Below are positions 55,853 to 64,000 of a DNA stretch of 64,000 bases, piece by piece. Below the pieces are notes generated by a model. The model did not search any database and was not told where the DNA came from. It saw nothing but the letters and a program-made list of their open reading frames with translations. The translations under genes were made by a program, and so were the position numbers. Position 1 is the first letter of the stretch, and every line of letters begins with the position of its first letter. This DNA comes from Erwinia sp. OLFS4 (GTDB lineage Bacteria > Pseudomonadota > Gammaproteobacteria > Enterobacterales > Enterobacteriaceae), in contig NZ_MOMB01000046.1 of assembly GCF_002752165.1 (NCBI RefSeq), positions 1 to 64,000 of the forward strand. The letters run 5' to 3'.

Positions 55853-56437
55853 ATGCACTTCAATATCAGCCAGCTTATTGAACAATATGGTTATCTGGCG
55901 CTGTTTCTCGGCTGTATCGCCGAAGGTGAAACCTTCACACTGCTTGGTGGCGTAGCCGCACATGAAGGGTTATTAGATTACGGCTGGACGGTACTGGTGG
56001 CGATTACTGGCGGGATTATTGGTGATACCGCACTCTACTTTGTCGGACGTCATTACGGCGAGCGCATTCTGCGACGCTTTAAAAAACATCAGCCGCAAAT
56101 ACGTAAAGCGCAACGGCTGATCCATAAATACCCTACCTGGTTTGTCATTGGCGTACGCTTTATGTATGGCTTACGCATCGTTGGGCCAATCATTATTGGT
56201 GCCAGCCATCTTAAACTCAGGCGCTTCCTGCCCCTTAACGTACTTGGCGCCATTATCTGGGCGCTCCTGTTCGTCTCACTCGGTTATCTGGGTGGCGAAG
56301 TCATTGGCCCGTGGTTACATAAATTCGACCGGCAGCTGAAGTACCTTTTCTGGCTGGTTCTGGTGATTATTATCGCGCTAATTTTACGCTGGTTATGGCG
56401 CGACCACCGTAAAAATAATGCGCAGGACAGCGACTGA
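55853..56437 (+). CDS. yohD: DedA-family membrane protein YohD
   Basis: Inner-membrane protein of 194 residues of the DedA/SNARE-associated family, whose members act in lipid-carrier recycling and membrane homeostasis. LFLGCIAEGETFTLLGGVAA gives the N-terminal re-entrant loop with its conserved Glu. GGIIGDTALYFVGRHYGERI and RFMYGLRIVGPIIIGASHLK carry the family's conserved Asp and Arg residues. A basic C-terminus ends the protein. GGAGG precedes the ATG. Confidence 0.95.
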   Translation: MHFNISQLIEQYGYLALFLGCIAEGETFTLLGGVAAHEGLLDYGWTVLVAITGGIIGDTALYFVGRHYGERILRRFKKHQPQIRKAQRLIHKYPTWFVIGVRFMYGLRIVGPIIIGASHLKLRRFLPLNVLGAIIWALLFVSLGYLGGEVIGPWLHKFDRQLKYLFWLVLVIIIALILRWLWRDHRKNNAQDSD

Positions 56438-56507
56438 TCGCATCTGGCATAGCCCTGCTACTGACGGCCAATACCCGACGTAAGCCGGACTGATGAACCT
56501 CCCCGAA

Positions 56508-56526
56508 GCTAAAAGCCACTTTTAGC
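56508..56526 (+). other. Hairpin between yohD and the GH15 gene
   Basis: GCTAAAAG (56508-56515) and CTTTTAGC (56519-56526) are perfect complements around a CCA loop, 70 bp after yohD. No U-tract; possible weak terminator or operator. Confidence 0.35.
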
Positions 56527-56596
56527 CTGTCACCCGCATATCAGCTGGCTATAGTTAATGGAGAGATATCCGTTGTAATGCAGTAAGGGGCATGGA

Positions 56597-58411
56597 ATGA
56601 ATGAGGTTAAACGCCATATTGGCGATCACGGAGTGATTGGCGATTTACGGACCTGCGCGCTGGTTGCCAGCGATGGCACCATTGATTATCTTTGCTGGCC
56701 GGATCTGGACAGCCCGTCGGTTTTCAGCGCACTACTCGATAGCGACAACGCCGGGTTGTTCAGCATCAGCCCGACCTGGGAAAATGCACGGCAGCAGCAA
56801 ATTTATCTGCCGGACAGCAATATTCTTCAGACCCGCTGGCTGGGGGAAAAAGGCGTGGCAGAACTCACCGATTATATGCCGCTCTGTCAGCAGGAAAATC
56901 ACCTGCCCCGTATCATCCGGCGTATTAAAGCGGTTAAAGGCGAAGTGACTATTGCACTGCGTTGTGCGCCGGTTCATGATTATGCCCGTGCGCCAACAAC
57001 CCTCAACCTGAAACCCGGTTTTGCCGATTTTTCCGCTCCGCAGCAGACAACCTTACGTCTGCGCTCGCCGGTTAAGCTCAGCCAGGATGGCCAGCTCGCC
57101 ACCGCCCGTTTTACCCTGAAAGCCGGCGAAAGCGCCGAATTTATCTTTGGTGCCGCCGACGATCCGGCGCTGGCTCAGGACAACGGCGATCGCTGTTTTC
57201 ATGACACGCTGCGGGCCTGGCAACGCTGGAGTCAGCAAAGCACCTATCAGGGTCGCTGGCGTGAAGCGGTCAATCGCTCGGCGCTGGTACTGAAACTGCT
57301 GACTTCGTGGCAGCATGGTTCTATCGCCGCCGCCGCCACCTTCGGGCTGCCGGAGGAGCCTGGCGGTGAACGTAACTGGGATTATCGTGCCTCCTGGATC
57401 CGTGATGCTTCTTTTAGCATGTATGCCCTGATGCGCCTCGGCTATGTCGATGAAGCCAGGCATTTCACTGGCTGGGTGGCCCGTTGCGTTGAAAACAGTC
57501 ATCAGCAGATGGAAAAACTGCAGGTGATGTACCGGCTGGATAGCGGCACCGAACTTAAGGAAACGACCCTGGATAATCTCACCGGCTACGCCGGATCGCG
57601 GCCGGTACGTATTGGTAACGATGCCTGGCGCCAGTCTCAGCTGGATATTTACGGTGAGCTGATGGATGCCATCTATCTTGCGAATAAATACAGTGAAGCC
57701 ATTTCTTACCGTGGCTGGAGTCATGTTTGCAGGATGATCGACTATCTGTGCGAAAACTGGCAGCAACCCGATGCCGGTATCTGGGAAATGCGCGGCGAAC
57801 CGGAGCACTTCCTGCATTCACGATTAATGTGCTGGGTTGCGCTCGATCGGGCAATCCGTCTGGGGGAAAAACGTTCGTTGTCGATGCCCTACCAACGCTG
57901 GAACGATGCCCGTAACGCTATCCGCAGTGATATCTGGCAAAATTTCTGGCATGCCGAACGCGGCCATTTTACCTCCACCCGCCATGGTCAGTACCTTGAT
58001 GCATCAATGCTGCTGATGCCGCTGGTTCGTTTTGTCAGTGCCACCGACCCGGACTGGCTGGCAACGCTGGATGCCATTAAAACGCATCTGGTCAGCGATG
58101 GTCTGGTGCGGCGCTACAATATCAAAGAGACGCCGGCAGACAAGCTGAATGGCGAAGAAGGGTCATTTGTCGCCTGCTCTTTCTGGTATGTTGAATGTCT
58201 GGCACGCGCCGGCCGCCTTAACGAAGCGCACTTTGAGTTTGAAAAACTATTGAAATACGCCAGTCCGCTGGGACTCTACGCAGAAGAGTTTAATTCACGG
58301 GGCTTTGCGCTGGGTAACTTTCCCCAGGCGCTCAGTCATCTGGCCCTGATCAGCGCCGCCTTTTTTCTTAATCGCAAACTTAACGGCACAGACCCGCTCT
58401 GGCAACCATGA
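56597..58411 (+). CDS. Glycoside hydrolase family 15 protein (glucoamylase/trehalase-like)
   Basis: Protein of 604 residues. The N-terminal beta domain starts IGDHGVIGDLRTCALVASDG, then IDYLCWPDLDSPSVF. The catalytic (alpha/alpha)6 barrel (~220-600) contains RNWDYRASWIRDASFSMYAL with the presumed catalytic acid region, and NGEEGSFVACSFWYVECLAR with the second carboxylate. There is no signal peptide, so it is cytosolic. Bacterial GH15 proteins of this type include trehalases and glucoamylases. The substrate is not decided by sequence, and no sugar transporter or otsAB genes are adjacent. Confidence 0.9.
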   Translation: MNEVKRHIGDHGVIGDLRTCALVASDGTIDYLCWPDLDSPSVFSALLDSDNAGLFSISPTWENARQQQIYLPDSNILQTRWLGEKGVAELTDYMPLCQQENHLPRIIRRIKAVKGEVTIALRCAPVHDYARAPTTLNLKPGFADFSAPQQTTLRLRSPVKLSQDGQLATARFTLKAGESAEFIFGAADDPALAQDNGDRCFHDTLRAWQRWSQQSTYQGRWREAVNRSALVLKLLTSWQHGSIAAAATFGLPEEPGGERNWDYRASWIRDASFSMYALMRLGYVDEARHFTGWVARCVENSHQQMEKLQVMYRLDSGTELKETTLDNLTGYAGSRPVRIGNDAWRQSQLDIYGELMDAIYLANKYSEAISYRGWSHVCRMIDYLCENWQQPDAGIWEMRGEPEHFLHSRLMCWVALDRAIRLGEKRSLSMPYQRWNDARNAIRSDIWQNFWHAERGHFTSTRHGQYLDASMLLMPLVRFVSATDPDWLATLDAIKTHLVSDGLVRRYNIKETPADKLNGEEGSFVACSFWYVECLARAGRLNEAHFEFEKLLKYASPLGLYAEEFNSRGFALGNFPQALSHLALISAAFFLNRKLNGTDPLWQP

Positions 58412-58609
58412 TCATCACCTGCACCGTTTTTTCACGCGGCGTCAGCCCGAAAACGGGGCCGCCGGGTGAAAATAATAGGTAAAGTTAAACGAAAGCAGAA
58501 AAATGCGGGTTTATTCGCAGCTCATAATGAACATATAATGTGCAGCCTCAGGAACAGTCCCGGCGTCCGACTGCCCATTAACCGCCTTAAACAGATTAAC
58601 CAGAGAATT
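58412..58609. other. Gap between the GH15 and L,D-transpeptidase genes
   Basis: About 200 bp. Imperfect complementarity between TTCACGCGGC and GCCGCCGGGTGAA (58430-58470) could end the GH15 message. The in-frame extension of the next gene to 58466 is not conserved and is taken as leader. Promoter assumed here. Confidence 0.35.
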
Positions 58610-59725
58610 ATGAAAAAAAGCATTCGCGCAATTGTCACCATGGCCCTGGTAGTGGCGGCCTGCAGTCAGACAGCTCAGGCTGTGGTATATCCTCTGCCAC
58701 CGGCGAACAGTCGCCTTATTGGCGAGAATCTTGAAATCACCGTTCCACAGGATAATACCTTACCGCTGGAAGCCTTTGCTGCGCAGTATCAGATGGGCCT
58801 CAGCAATATGCTTGAGACCAATCCGCATACCGACGTCTACCTGCCGAAACCAGGGTCGAAACTGATCATTCCACAGCAGCTGATTCTGCCGGACGCACCA
58901 CGCGAAGGCATTATTATTAACAGTGCTGAGATGCGTCTTTATTATTACCCGAAAGGCACCCACACCGTGGTCGTGCTGCCAATCGGTATCGGCGAACTGG
59001 GTAAAGATACGCCGATGAACTGGACCACAAAAGTGGAAAGTAAGCGGGCAAACCCGACCTGGACGCCAACGGCGAAAATGCATGCGGAATATATTGCTGC
59101 CGGTACGCCGCTTCCCAGGGTGGTGCCAGCCGGTCCGGATAATCCGATGGGGCTCTATGCGCTCTACATCGGTCGTCTGTATGCCGTTCACGGCACCAAT
59201 GCCAATTTTGGTATTGGCCTGCGTGTCAGCCATGGCTGCGTACGTCTGCGCGCCGACGATATCAAATGGCTGTTTGATAACGTGCCGGTCGGCACCCGGC
59301 TGCAGTTTATCAACCAGCCGGTCAAAGCCACCGTTGAACCCGATGGCACACGCTGGATAGAAGTGCATAACCCACTTTCCGCCAACGAAGAAGAATTCAA
59401 TTCGCGCGCGCCGGTACCCATTGCGATCCCGGCTGCGGTCAATAAAATCATTTCTGACAACAGCGTTACCAGCCAGGCGATTGACCAGGCGCTGCAGCGC
59501 CGTAGCGGCATGCCAACAAATCTTAATGGTGCCGATACTGCCGCCCAACCGGTGCCGGTGCCAGAAAACAGCAGCGCGCAGCCTAAAGAAGAACCGTTGA
59601 CACCGCAGGGTATCAACCAACCACAGGCCACTGACGCCCCGGCAAACGACAGTGCCACACCACAGCCGGCCAGTGCTCAGCCGGAAACCAGCGACAGTAA
59701 CGCCGTCACCCCGCAGGCAGGTTAA
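58610..59725 (+). CDS. L,D-transpeptidase (ErfK/YbiS family)
   Basis: Periplasmic enzyme that anchors Braun lipoprotein to, or cross-links, meso-diaminopimelate of murein. It has 371 residues from ATG 58610. Signal peptide ~1-25 ends near SQTAQA. A LysM-like stretch follows ([20 protein letters not shown]). The YkuD catalytic domain (~95-230) carries [20 protein letters not shown] followed by VRLR, with catalytic Cys in SHGCVRL. The last ~90 residues are Pro/Ala/Gln/Ser-rich low complexity ([18 protein letters not shown]), longer than in E. coli LdtA-C (~300-330 aa). Orthology to LdtA or LdtB is not resolved. Confidence 0.92.
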   Translation: MKKSIRAIVTMALVVAACSQTAQAVVYPLPPANSRLIGENLEITVPQDNTLPLEAFAAQYQMGLSNMLETNPHTDVYLPKPGSKLIIPQQLILPDAPREGIIINSAEMRLYYYPKGTHTVVVLPIGIGELGKDTPMNWTTKVESKRANPTWTPTAKMHAEYIAAGTPLPRVVPAGPDNPMGLYALYIGRLYAVHGTNANFGIGLRVSHGCVRLRADDIKWLFDNVPVGTRLQFINQPVKATVEPDGTRWIEVHNPLSANEEEFNSRAPVPIAIPAAVNKIISDNSVTSQAIDQALQRRSGMPTNLNGADTAAQPVPVPENSSAQPKEEPLTPQGINQPQATDAPANDSATPQPASAQPETSDSNAVTPQAG

Positions 59726-59736
59726 GTTACTCCGTA

Positions 59737-59766
59737 GCAGAAAGGCCGCTACGGCGGCCTTTCTGC
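59737..59766 (+). terminator. Terminator downstream of the L,D-transpeptidase
   Basis: GCAGAAAGGCCGC (59737-59749) and GCGGCCTTTCTGC (59754-59766) are a perfect 13-bp stem with a TACG tetraloop, 11 bp past the stop. The T-tract is inside the stem only. Confidence 0.75.
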
Positions 59767-59903
59767 TGTCTGCGGCCCGCCCTGTTCCTTCTTTTCTTCC
59801 ACCACGCCCCCGTCATCATCCCCACAACGTTTGGCTTTCCGGCAGCAACCTTAGCCACAAAAAGACACCGCTGAATCGCGCTATCTGGCGGTAAACGACG
59901 CTA

Positions 59904-59943
59904 CTGTCATGCCGTTGTCATCGCAGCGGCGTATCACCGTCAT
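59904..59943 (+). promoter_or_regulatory. Pho-box-like repeats upstream of the PiT transporter
   Basis: CTGTCAT (59904), TTGTCAT (59915) and CCGTCAT (59937) are spaced 11 and 22 bp apart, matching the 11-bp period of PhoB boxes (consensus half-site CTGTCAT with 4-bp linkers). They lie 65-105 bp upstream of a phosphate transporter. The linker GCCG is GC-rich, which is atypical. Confidence 0.5.
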
Positions 59944-60007
59944 TCAACCGCTATAAACCTGATAACAGGCTTACTGTTTAACCTGACATCATCGGTAAAG
60001 AGGTTTT

Positions 60008-61624
60008 ATGAGTGACACTCCCTATGAGAACCGTTCCCCCGCCGTCTCCTCCGTCGCCATGTTACAGCGTAAAAACAGCCGATTTTCAGTGCTGATATTC
60101 TGGCTGTTACTGCTGCTGGGCATTGCCTTTGCCGGCGTCAACCTGTTCAGAGATGTTGCCGGCTCTGGTACCCAGGTAACCAGCTATACGCCTTTTTTAC
60201 TTCTGGGACTGGCATTACTCATCGCGCTAGGCTTTGAGTTTGTTAATGGTTTTCACGATACGGCCAATGCCGTGGCCACTGTGATTTACACCCATTCCCT
60301 GCCGCCAACGGTGGCCGTACTCTGGTCAGGCTTTTTTAATTTTCTTGGGGTTATGCTGTCGAGCGGTGCCGTCGCCTTCGGCATTATTTCATTGCTTCCG
60401 GTAGAACTGATTTTACAGGCCGGTACCCCGACGGGTTTTGCTATGGTTTACGCGCTGTTATTCTCAGCCATTATCTGGAACCTGGGCACCTGGTGGTTCG
60501 GCCTGCCCTCCTCTTCTTCACATACGCTGATTGGATCGATTATTGGCGTCGGGCTGGCCAATGCCCTGCTCAATGGCCGCAGCGGTGCCAGTGGTGTTGA
60601 CTGGGATCAGGCGCTGAAGGTGGGGTATGCCTTGCTGTTGTCACCGCTGGTGGGATTTTTCTGCGCCGCACTGCTGATGATTGCCATGAAGATGATGGTT
60701 AAAAATCGTCAGCTGTATCGCGCACCTGAAGGCCATAAACCGCCCCCGGCCTGGATCCGTGCAGTACTGATCCTGACTTGCACCGGGGTTTCATTTGCCC
60801 ACGGCTCGAACGATGGTCAGAAAGGAATGGGGCTAATCATGCTGATTCTGGTGGGTACCATGCCAATTGCCTATGCGCTGAACCGGTCGACACCACCCTC
60901 CGACAGCCCGCATGTGGCGGCACTTGCCACCGCCACCAGCCAGCAACTGTTACAGCAGTATGCACCAACGCAACCCGCCGCTGGCAGCAGCAACCGTCAG
61001 GTGCTTACCGCCTTTGTCGGTAGCGAAGTGCTTAATCCACAGGTCATTCCTGCCCTGGCACAGCTTACAGCAACCATTGGCCAGCAAATTCAACATTATG
61101 GTTCGGTTAATCGTATTCCAGCCGGGTCGGTGCAAAATACCCGTAATGATATGTATCTGGCATCTGAAACAATCAAAACGCTTAAAACCAGCCCCCAGGT
61201 CAGGCTGGATGACGCAACACAGCATAACCTCACCGCGCTGAAAAGTGAGCTCGACAAAGCCACCCGCTATATTCCATTCTGGGTCAAAGTGGTGGTCGCT
61301 ATTGCCCTGGGACTGGGTACCATGGTGGGCTGGCGGCGCATTGTGATCACCGTCGGCGAAAAAATAGGGAAAACTCATCTGAGTTATGCGCAGGGTGCCA
61401 GCGCCGAGCTGGTGACGATGGCCACAATTGGTGCCGCCGATACCTTTGGACTGCCGGTTTCCACCACCCATGTCCTCTCTTCCGGGGTGGCCGGGGCCAT
61501 GGCGGCCAATCATTCTGGTTTACAGGCCGCCACGTTGCGTAATCTGGCCATTGCCTGGTTACTGACACTGCCGGTATCAATTCTGCTGTCTGCCTGTCTC
61601 TACGGCTTATTTACCCATTTGTGA
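60008..61624 (+). CDS. PiT-family inorganic phosphate transporter
   Basis: Inner-membrane low-affinity phosphate/metal-phosphate symporter, 538 residues. Both PiT signature repeats are present, FEFVNGFHDTANAVATVIYT near residue 80 and VSFAHGSNDGQKGMGLIMLI near 265. GLPSSSSHTLIGSIIGVGLA and GLPVSTTHVLSSGVAGAMAA are the two duplicated re-entrant regions. A hydrophilic central domain (~300-410) separates the halves, as in PitA. It is longer than PitA (499 aa), with an extra N-terminal segment. AGAGG precedes the ATG. PhoB-type repeats lie upstream. Confidence 0.92.
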   Translation: MSDTPYENRSPAVSSVAMLQRKNSRFSVLIFWLLLLLGIAFAGVNLFRDVAGSGTQVTSYTPFLLLGLALLIALGFEFVNGFHDTANAVATVIYTHSLPPTVAVLWSGFFNFLGVMLSSGAVAFGIISLLPVELILQAGTPTGFAMVYALLFSAIIWNLGTWWFGLPSSSSHTLIGSIIGVGLANALLNGRSGASGVDWDQALKVGYALLLSPLVGFFCAALLMIAMKMMVKNRQLYRAPEGHKPPPAWIRAVLILTCTGVSFAHGSNDGQKGMGLIMLILVGTMPIAYALNRSTPPSDSPHVAALATATSQQLLQQYAPTQPAAGSSNRQVLTAFVGSEVLNPQVIPALAQLTATIGQQIQHYGSVNRIPAGSVQNTRNDMYLASETIKTLKTSPQVRLDDATQHNLTALKSELDKATRYIPFWVKVVVAIALGLGTMVGWRRIVITVGEKIGKTHLSYAQGASAELVTMATIGAADTFGLPVSTTHVLSSGVAGAMAANHSGLQAATLRNLAIAWLLTLPVSILLSACLYGLFTHL

Positions 61625-61643
61625 ACCGACAAGGGAAATCGCA

Positions 61644-62828
61644 TTAATGCCCGGCCACCGCCCGCCACAGGCGGGCGGTGAGCAGTGCGGCCAGCATCAC
61701 TACCAGCGCGGCAGCCAGGTATATGGCATCTATCCCCCAGTGTCCAATCATCAGTCCGGCCAGCGGCCCGGTTATGCCGAGACCAAAATCAAGAAACGCC
61801 GAGTATAACCCCAGTGCCGCCCCCTGACTCTGCGGTGATACCTGACGAATAGCCTCAACACCCAGTGCGGGAAACACCAGCGAAAAACCAGCCCCGGTCA
61901 AAAACGCGCCCATATCCACCAGCCAGACGCTGCCGGCCTGCCAGATCATCAGCAAACCCAGTGCTTCAACAACAAACGAAACCAGCGCAACCCGTGCGCC
62001 ACCAAAGCGCGGAATCGCGGCGCTAAACACCAGCCGCATCATAATAAAGCCAAGACTGAACAACGTCAGAGAAAACGCGGCACCCTGCCACTGGTGACTG
62101 GAAAAATAAAGCGTAATAAAAGTGGCAATAGTACCAAAGCCAACCGTTCCCAGGCCCAGGCAAAAACCAAAGAGCCAGATACGGGAAAAAACCCGGCTAA
62201 AGGGGATACGTTCACCGACGGTGACATTAACATCCTGCCGTTGTGAAGCCAGCCAGAACCCCACCATCGCCATTAGCATAATCAGTATTGCAAAGCCGGC
62301 AATATTGAATGCCTGATTCAGCAGCACGCCGAGCGGCGCACCAATTGCCATCGCCAGATAGGTTGCCACACCATTCCATGAAATAACGCGGGCGCTCTGC
62401 GTGGTCCCCACGCGGTTAATTCCCCACAGCATTGATGAAGTGGCGGTCAGGCTTTCGCCAAAACCGAGCAGTACCCGGCCCAGCGCCAGTAACAGCAGGC
62501 TGACCAGCGGCCGCGCGGCAAACAGCATTGCCAGCAGCGTAAGTAAGCCGCTGGCCCCGCACAATAACAGGCCAACGCACACCACTTTTTTCGGACCGAG
62601 TAAATCGGAATAACGCCCGGCCTGCGGACGACTTATCAGCGTAGAAAAATATTGTAAGCTGATAATCAGGCCGGCAATAAAAGAGCTGTATCCCAGGGTG
62701 TGATGAACGTATCCAGGCAGCACAGCCAGCGGCAGGCCAATCGACAAATAACAGAAGAAGGTAAAGATAACCACAGAAAAAATGCGCTTGTTAAGCTGTG
62801 CGCTGCTCAGCGCCGGGGTGACGGTCAT
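61644..62828 (-). CDS. YhhS/YfcJ-type MFS transporter
   Basis: Twelve-helix major-facilitator protein of 394 residues from the ATG at 62828, closely resembling the YhhS (UPF0226) family. YLSIGLPLAVLPGYVHHTLG lies in helix 1, then FIAGLIISLQYFSTLISRPQ and AGRYSDLLGPKKVV (motif A). SLVFPALGVEAIRQVSPQSQ and LDFGLGITGPLAGLMIGHWG are in the second half. YhhS in E. coli is linked to glyphosate/arabinose-type export only under overexpression; the substrate here is unknown. The longer frame to 62900 lacks homology. Confidence 0.88.
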   Translation of the reverse strand: MTVTPALSSAQLNKRIFSVVIFTFFCYLSIGLPLAVLPGYVHHTLGYSSFIAGLIISLQYFSTLISRPQAGRYSDLLGPKKVVCVGLLLCGASGLLTLLAMLFAARPLVSLLLLALGRVLLGFGESLTATSSMLWGINRVGTTQSARVISWNGVATYLAMAIGAPLGVLLNQAFNIAGFAILIMLMAMVGFWLASQRQDVNVTVGERIPFSRVFSRIWLFGFCLGLGTVGFGTIATFITLYFSSHQWQGAAFSLTLFSLGFIMMRLVFSAAIPRFGGARVALVSFVVEALGLLMIWQAGSVWLVDMGAFLTGAGFSLVFPALGVEAIRQVSPQSQGAALGLYSAFLDFGLGITGPLAGLMIGHWGIDAIYLAAALVVMLAALLTARLWRAVAGH

Positions 62829-62939
62829 AGTGAAACCAACAGGAAGGCTGTTATTTTTTCCCCATCTTACACCCCCGCCGCACAGAGATCTCGTGCACAA
62901 TCACTAAAACTATTCTCAATTAGCTGTGCAGACGCTAAC
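62829..62939. other. Gap between dusC and the MFS gene
   Basis: 111 bp with no gene; probable promoter of the MFS gene on the reverse strand. Confidence 0.3.
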
Positions 62940-63905
62940 TCAGACAACCGGCTGACGACTAATCTGGCGGGCGTACTCTTTTTCAATGGCAACGGCAATG
63001 GCAGCGGAGTGAGTCATAACGCGAATCAGCATAAACAGATCGCTGGCTTCAGAATAAACCTTTCGCAGATAGCCCAGCCACTGTTTGATGCGGGCGACGT
63101 GGTACATACCGGTGTCGCCCTGCTTCTCCAGCTGAACGTAACGATGCAGCAGTTGTAAAACTTCCGGCCAGGGCATCGGTAGCGCATTTTGCTTAATCAC
63201 ATTGCTGAGGTTAGGCAGGTTGAGCGCGCCGCGACCCACCATAACATCATGGCATCCGCTGATTGCCATACAACGGTGGGCGCTTTGCCAGTCAACGATT
63301 TCACCGTTAGCAATGACCGGTATTGTCAGACGCCGACGGATTTCACCGATGGCAGCCCAGTTAATCCGCTCGGCTTTATAGCCGTCTTCTTTCGTCCGGC
63401 CATGCACCACCAGCTCGCTGGCACCCGCCTGCTGTACCGCATCAGCGATGTCAAAGCGTCTGTCGTCAGAATCCCATCCCAACCGTACCTTCACGGTAAC
63501 CGGCAAATGCGACGGTACGGCGGCGCGTATCGCCTGTGTCGCACGATAAATCAGCTCAGGATCTTTCAGCAGGCTTGCCCCACCACCACTGCCATTAACC
63601 GTCTTTGATGGACAGCCGCAGTTGAGGTCCACTCCCCAGGAACCGAGTTCCACCGCTCTGGCAGCATTTTCCGCCAGCCACTGCGGATATTGTCCCAGGA
63701 GCTGGACACGTACCGGGGTACCTGAAGGCGTACGGCTAGCCCGGTATAATTCAGGACACAGGCGATAAAACAGTTTTACCGGTAGCCGCTGGTCAACCAC
63801 GCGCAAAAACTCACTGATACAAAGATCATAGTCATTGACGCTGGTTAATAATTCACGTAACAGTGAATCCAGCACCCCTTCCATCGGCGCCAGCAAAACG
63901 CGCAT
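62940..63905 (-). CDS. dusC: tRNA-dihydrouridine(16) synthase DusC
   Basis: FMN-dependent enzyme reducing U16 in tRNA to dihydrouridine, 321 residues (315 in E. coli). The N-terminus [20 protein letters not shown] is family-typical. The catalytic cysteine is in [20 protein letters not shown], and [33 protein letters not shown] and [13 protein letters not shown] line the FMN site. The C-terminal helical RNA-binding domain is complete. It is followed on the reverse strand by the YhhS-like gene and preceded by a partial gene at the window edge. Confidence 0.97.
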   Translation of the reverse strand: MRVLLAPMEGVLDSLLRELLTSVNDYDLCISEFLRVVDQRLPVKLFYRLCPELYRASRTPSGTPVRVQLLGQYPQWLAENAARAVELGSWGVDLNCGCPSKTVNGSGGGASLLKDPELIYRATQAIRAAVPSHLPVTVKVRLGWDSDDRRFDIADAVQQAGASELVVHGRTKEDGYKAERINWAAIGEIRRRLTIPVIANGEIVDWQSAHRCMAISGCHDVMVGRGALNLPNLSNVIKQNALPMPWPEVLQLLHRYVQLEKQGDTGMYHVARIKQWLGYLRKVYSEASDLFMLIRVMTHSAAIAVAIEKEYARQISRQPVV

Positions 63906-63920
63906 CGTCAGCAGCTCGTA

Positions 63921-64000
63921 TCAGGACTGACCGGCAGGTTTACGCCGCGGCGGACGTGAACGTCGTGGCTGGCCATTACCCGGTGCGGCCCTCTCAGTTT
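63921..64000 (-). CDS. rhlE: C-terminal tail of a basic protein, probably RNA helicase RhlE
   Basis: The reverse strand at the right edge encodes TERAAPGNGQPRRSRPPRRK and then PAGQS, ending in TGA at 63921-63923. An Arg/Pro-rich tail of this kind is typical of the DEAD-box helicase RhlE (E. coli RhlE also ends in an RRRRPRKP-type stretch). rhlE is a close neighbour of dinG in E. coli with the same relative orientation, which fits its appearance here on the dinG strand. Only 25 codons are visible, so the name is tentative; other RNA-binding proteins also have such tails. Confidence 0.45.
   Translation of the reverse strand, partial: TERAAPGNGQPRRSRPPRRKPAGQS

Noticed and set aside
57053-57817. 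254-codon frame antisense to the GH15 gene
   Set aside because: Shadow of a GC-rich coding region; the sense frame has clear GH15 motifs.
58760-59620. Long open frame (286 codons) antisense to the L,D-transpeptidase
   Set aside because: It mirrors the codon structure of the real gene, has no recognisable domain and no ribosome-binding site.
1-64000. CRISPR arrays, tRNA or rRNA genes, prophage or conjugative modules
   Set aside because: No regularly spaced repeats, no cloverleaf or rRNA sequence and no phage or conjugation genes were seen.

Overview
The window is chromosomal DNA from a member of the Enterobacterales. Most proteins are recognisable orthologues of Escherichia coli genes, usually within a few residues of the same length, but the arrangement is not that of E. 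coli. The mixture (an E. coli-type rimO-gsi-moe-ybi backbone, a type I IPP isomerase, a complete histidine-utilisation cluster and a large DUF3772-type MscS channel) points to Erwiniaceae such as Pantoea, Erwinia or Mixta. That placement is inference. No rRNA, tRNA or CRISPR array is visible.

Layout. The left edge (1-178) is the end of an IS1-family element. From 384 to 9434 come rimO, the gsiABCD glutathione importer (reverse strand) and moeAB. Between moeB and ybiT lies a decayed FKBP-type prolyl isomerase. From 11757 to 18508 there is an accessory block: a sugar-type MFS transporter, a Crp-family regulator and a tripartite EmrA/EmrB/outer-membrane-factor exporter. From 18641 to 26674 the order is ybiR, mntR, a 29-residue membrane microprotein, mntS, ompX, rhtA, dps, ybiO and rlmF. 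A compact candidate sRNA unit lies at 26930-27041.

A hut cluster (27046-35395) follows: hutI-hutG leftward, hutF-hutD rightward, hutC leftward and hutH-hutU rightward. It encodes the five-step histidine route (HutH, HutU, HutI, HutF, HutG) with N-formylglutamate as intermediate. Identical TGTATATACA palindromes stand before hutI/hutF and hutC, and two related sites stand before hutH, as expected for HutC control. An M20 amidohydrolase, ybiB and dinG follow.

From 39915 to 63905 gene content switches to a set that lies near 47 min in E. coli (mlrA, yohO, bglX, dld, pbpG, yohC, yohD, dusC), mixed with accessory genes: GNAT plus XRE-cupin, an MFS transporter, idi, a SUFU-domain protein, a DUF2236 protein, a DUF3772 MscS channel, a GH15 enzyme, an L,D-transpeptidase, a PiT phosphate transporter and a YhhS-like MFS protein. 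The last 80 bases look like the basic tail of RhlE, which neighbours dinG in E. coli. The ~24 kb between dinG and this tail therefore looks like a block interposed between formerly adjacent genes.

The most interesting signals are regulatory and small: a MntR-type operator before two tiny ORFs, an orphan promoter-terminator unit, a Pho-box-like array before the phosphate transporter, an MlrA-like dyad before mlrA, the repeated HutC palindromes and an orphan SUFU-family protein.
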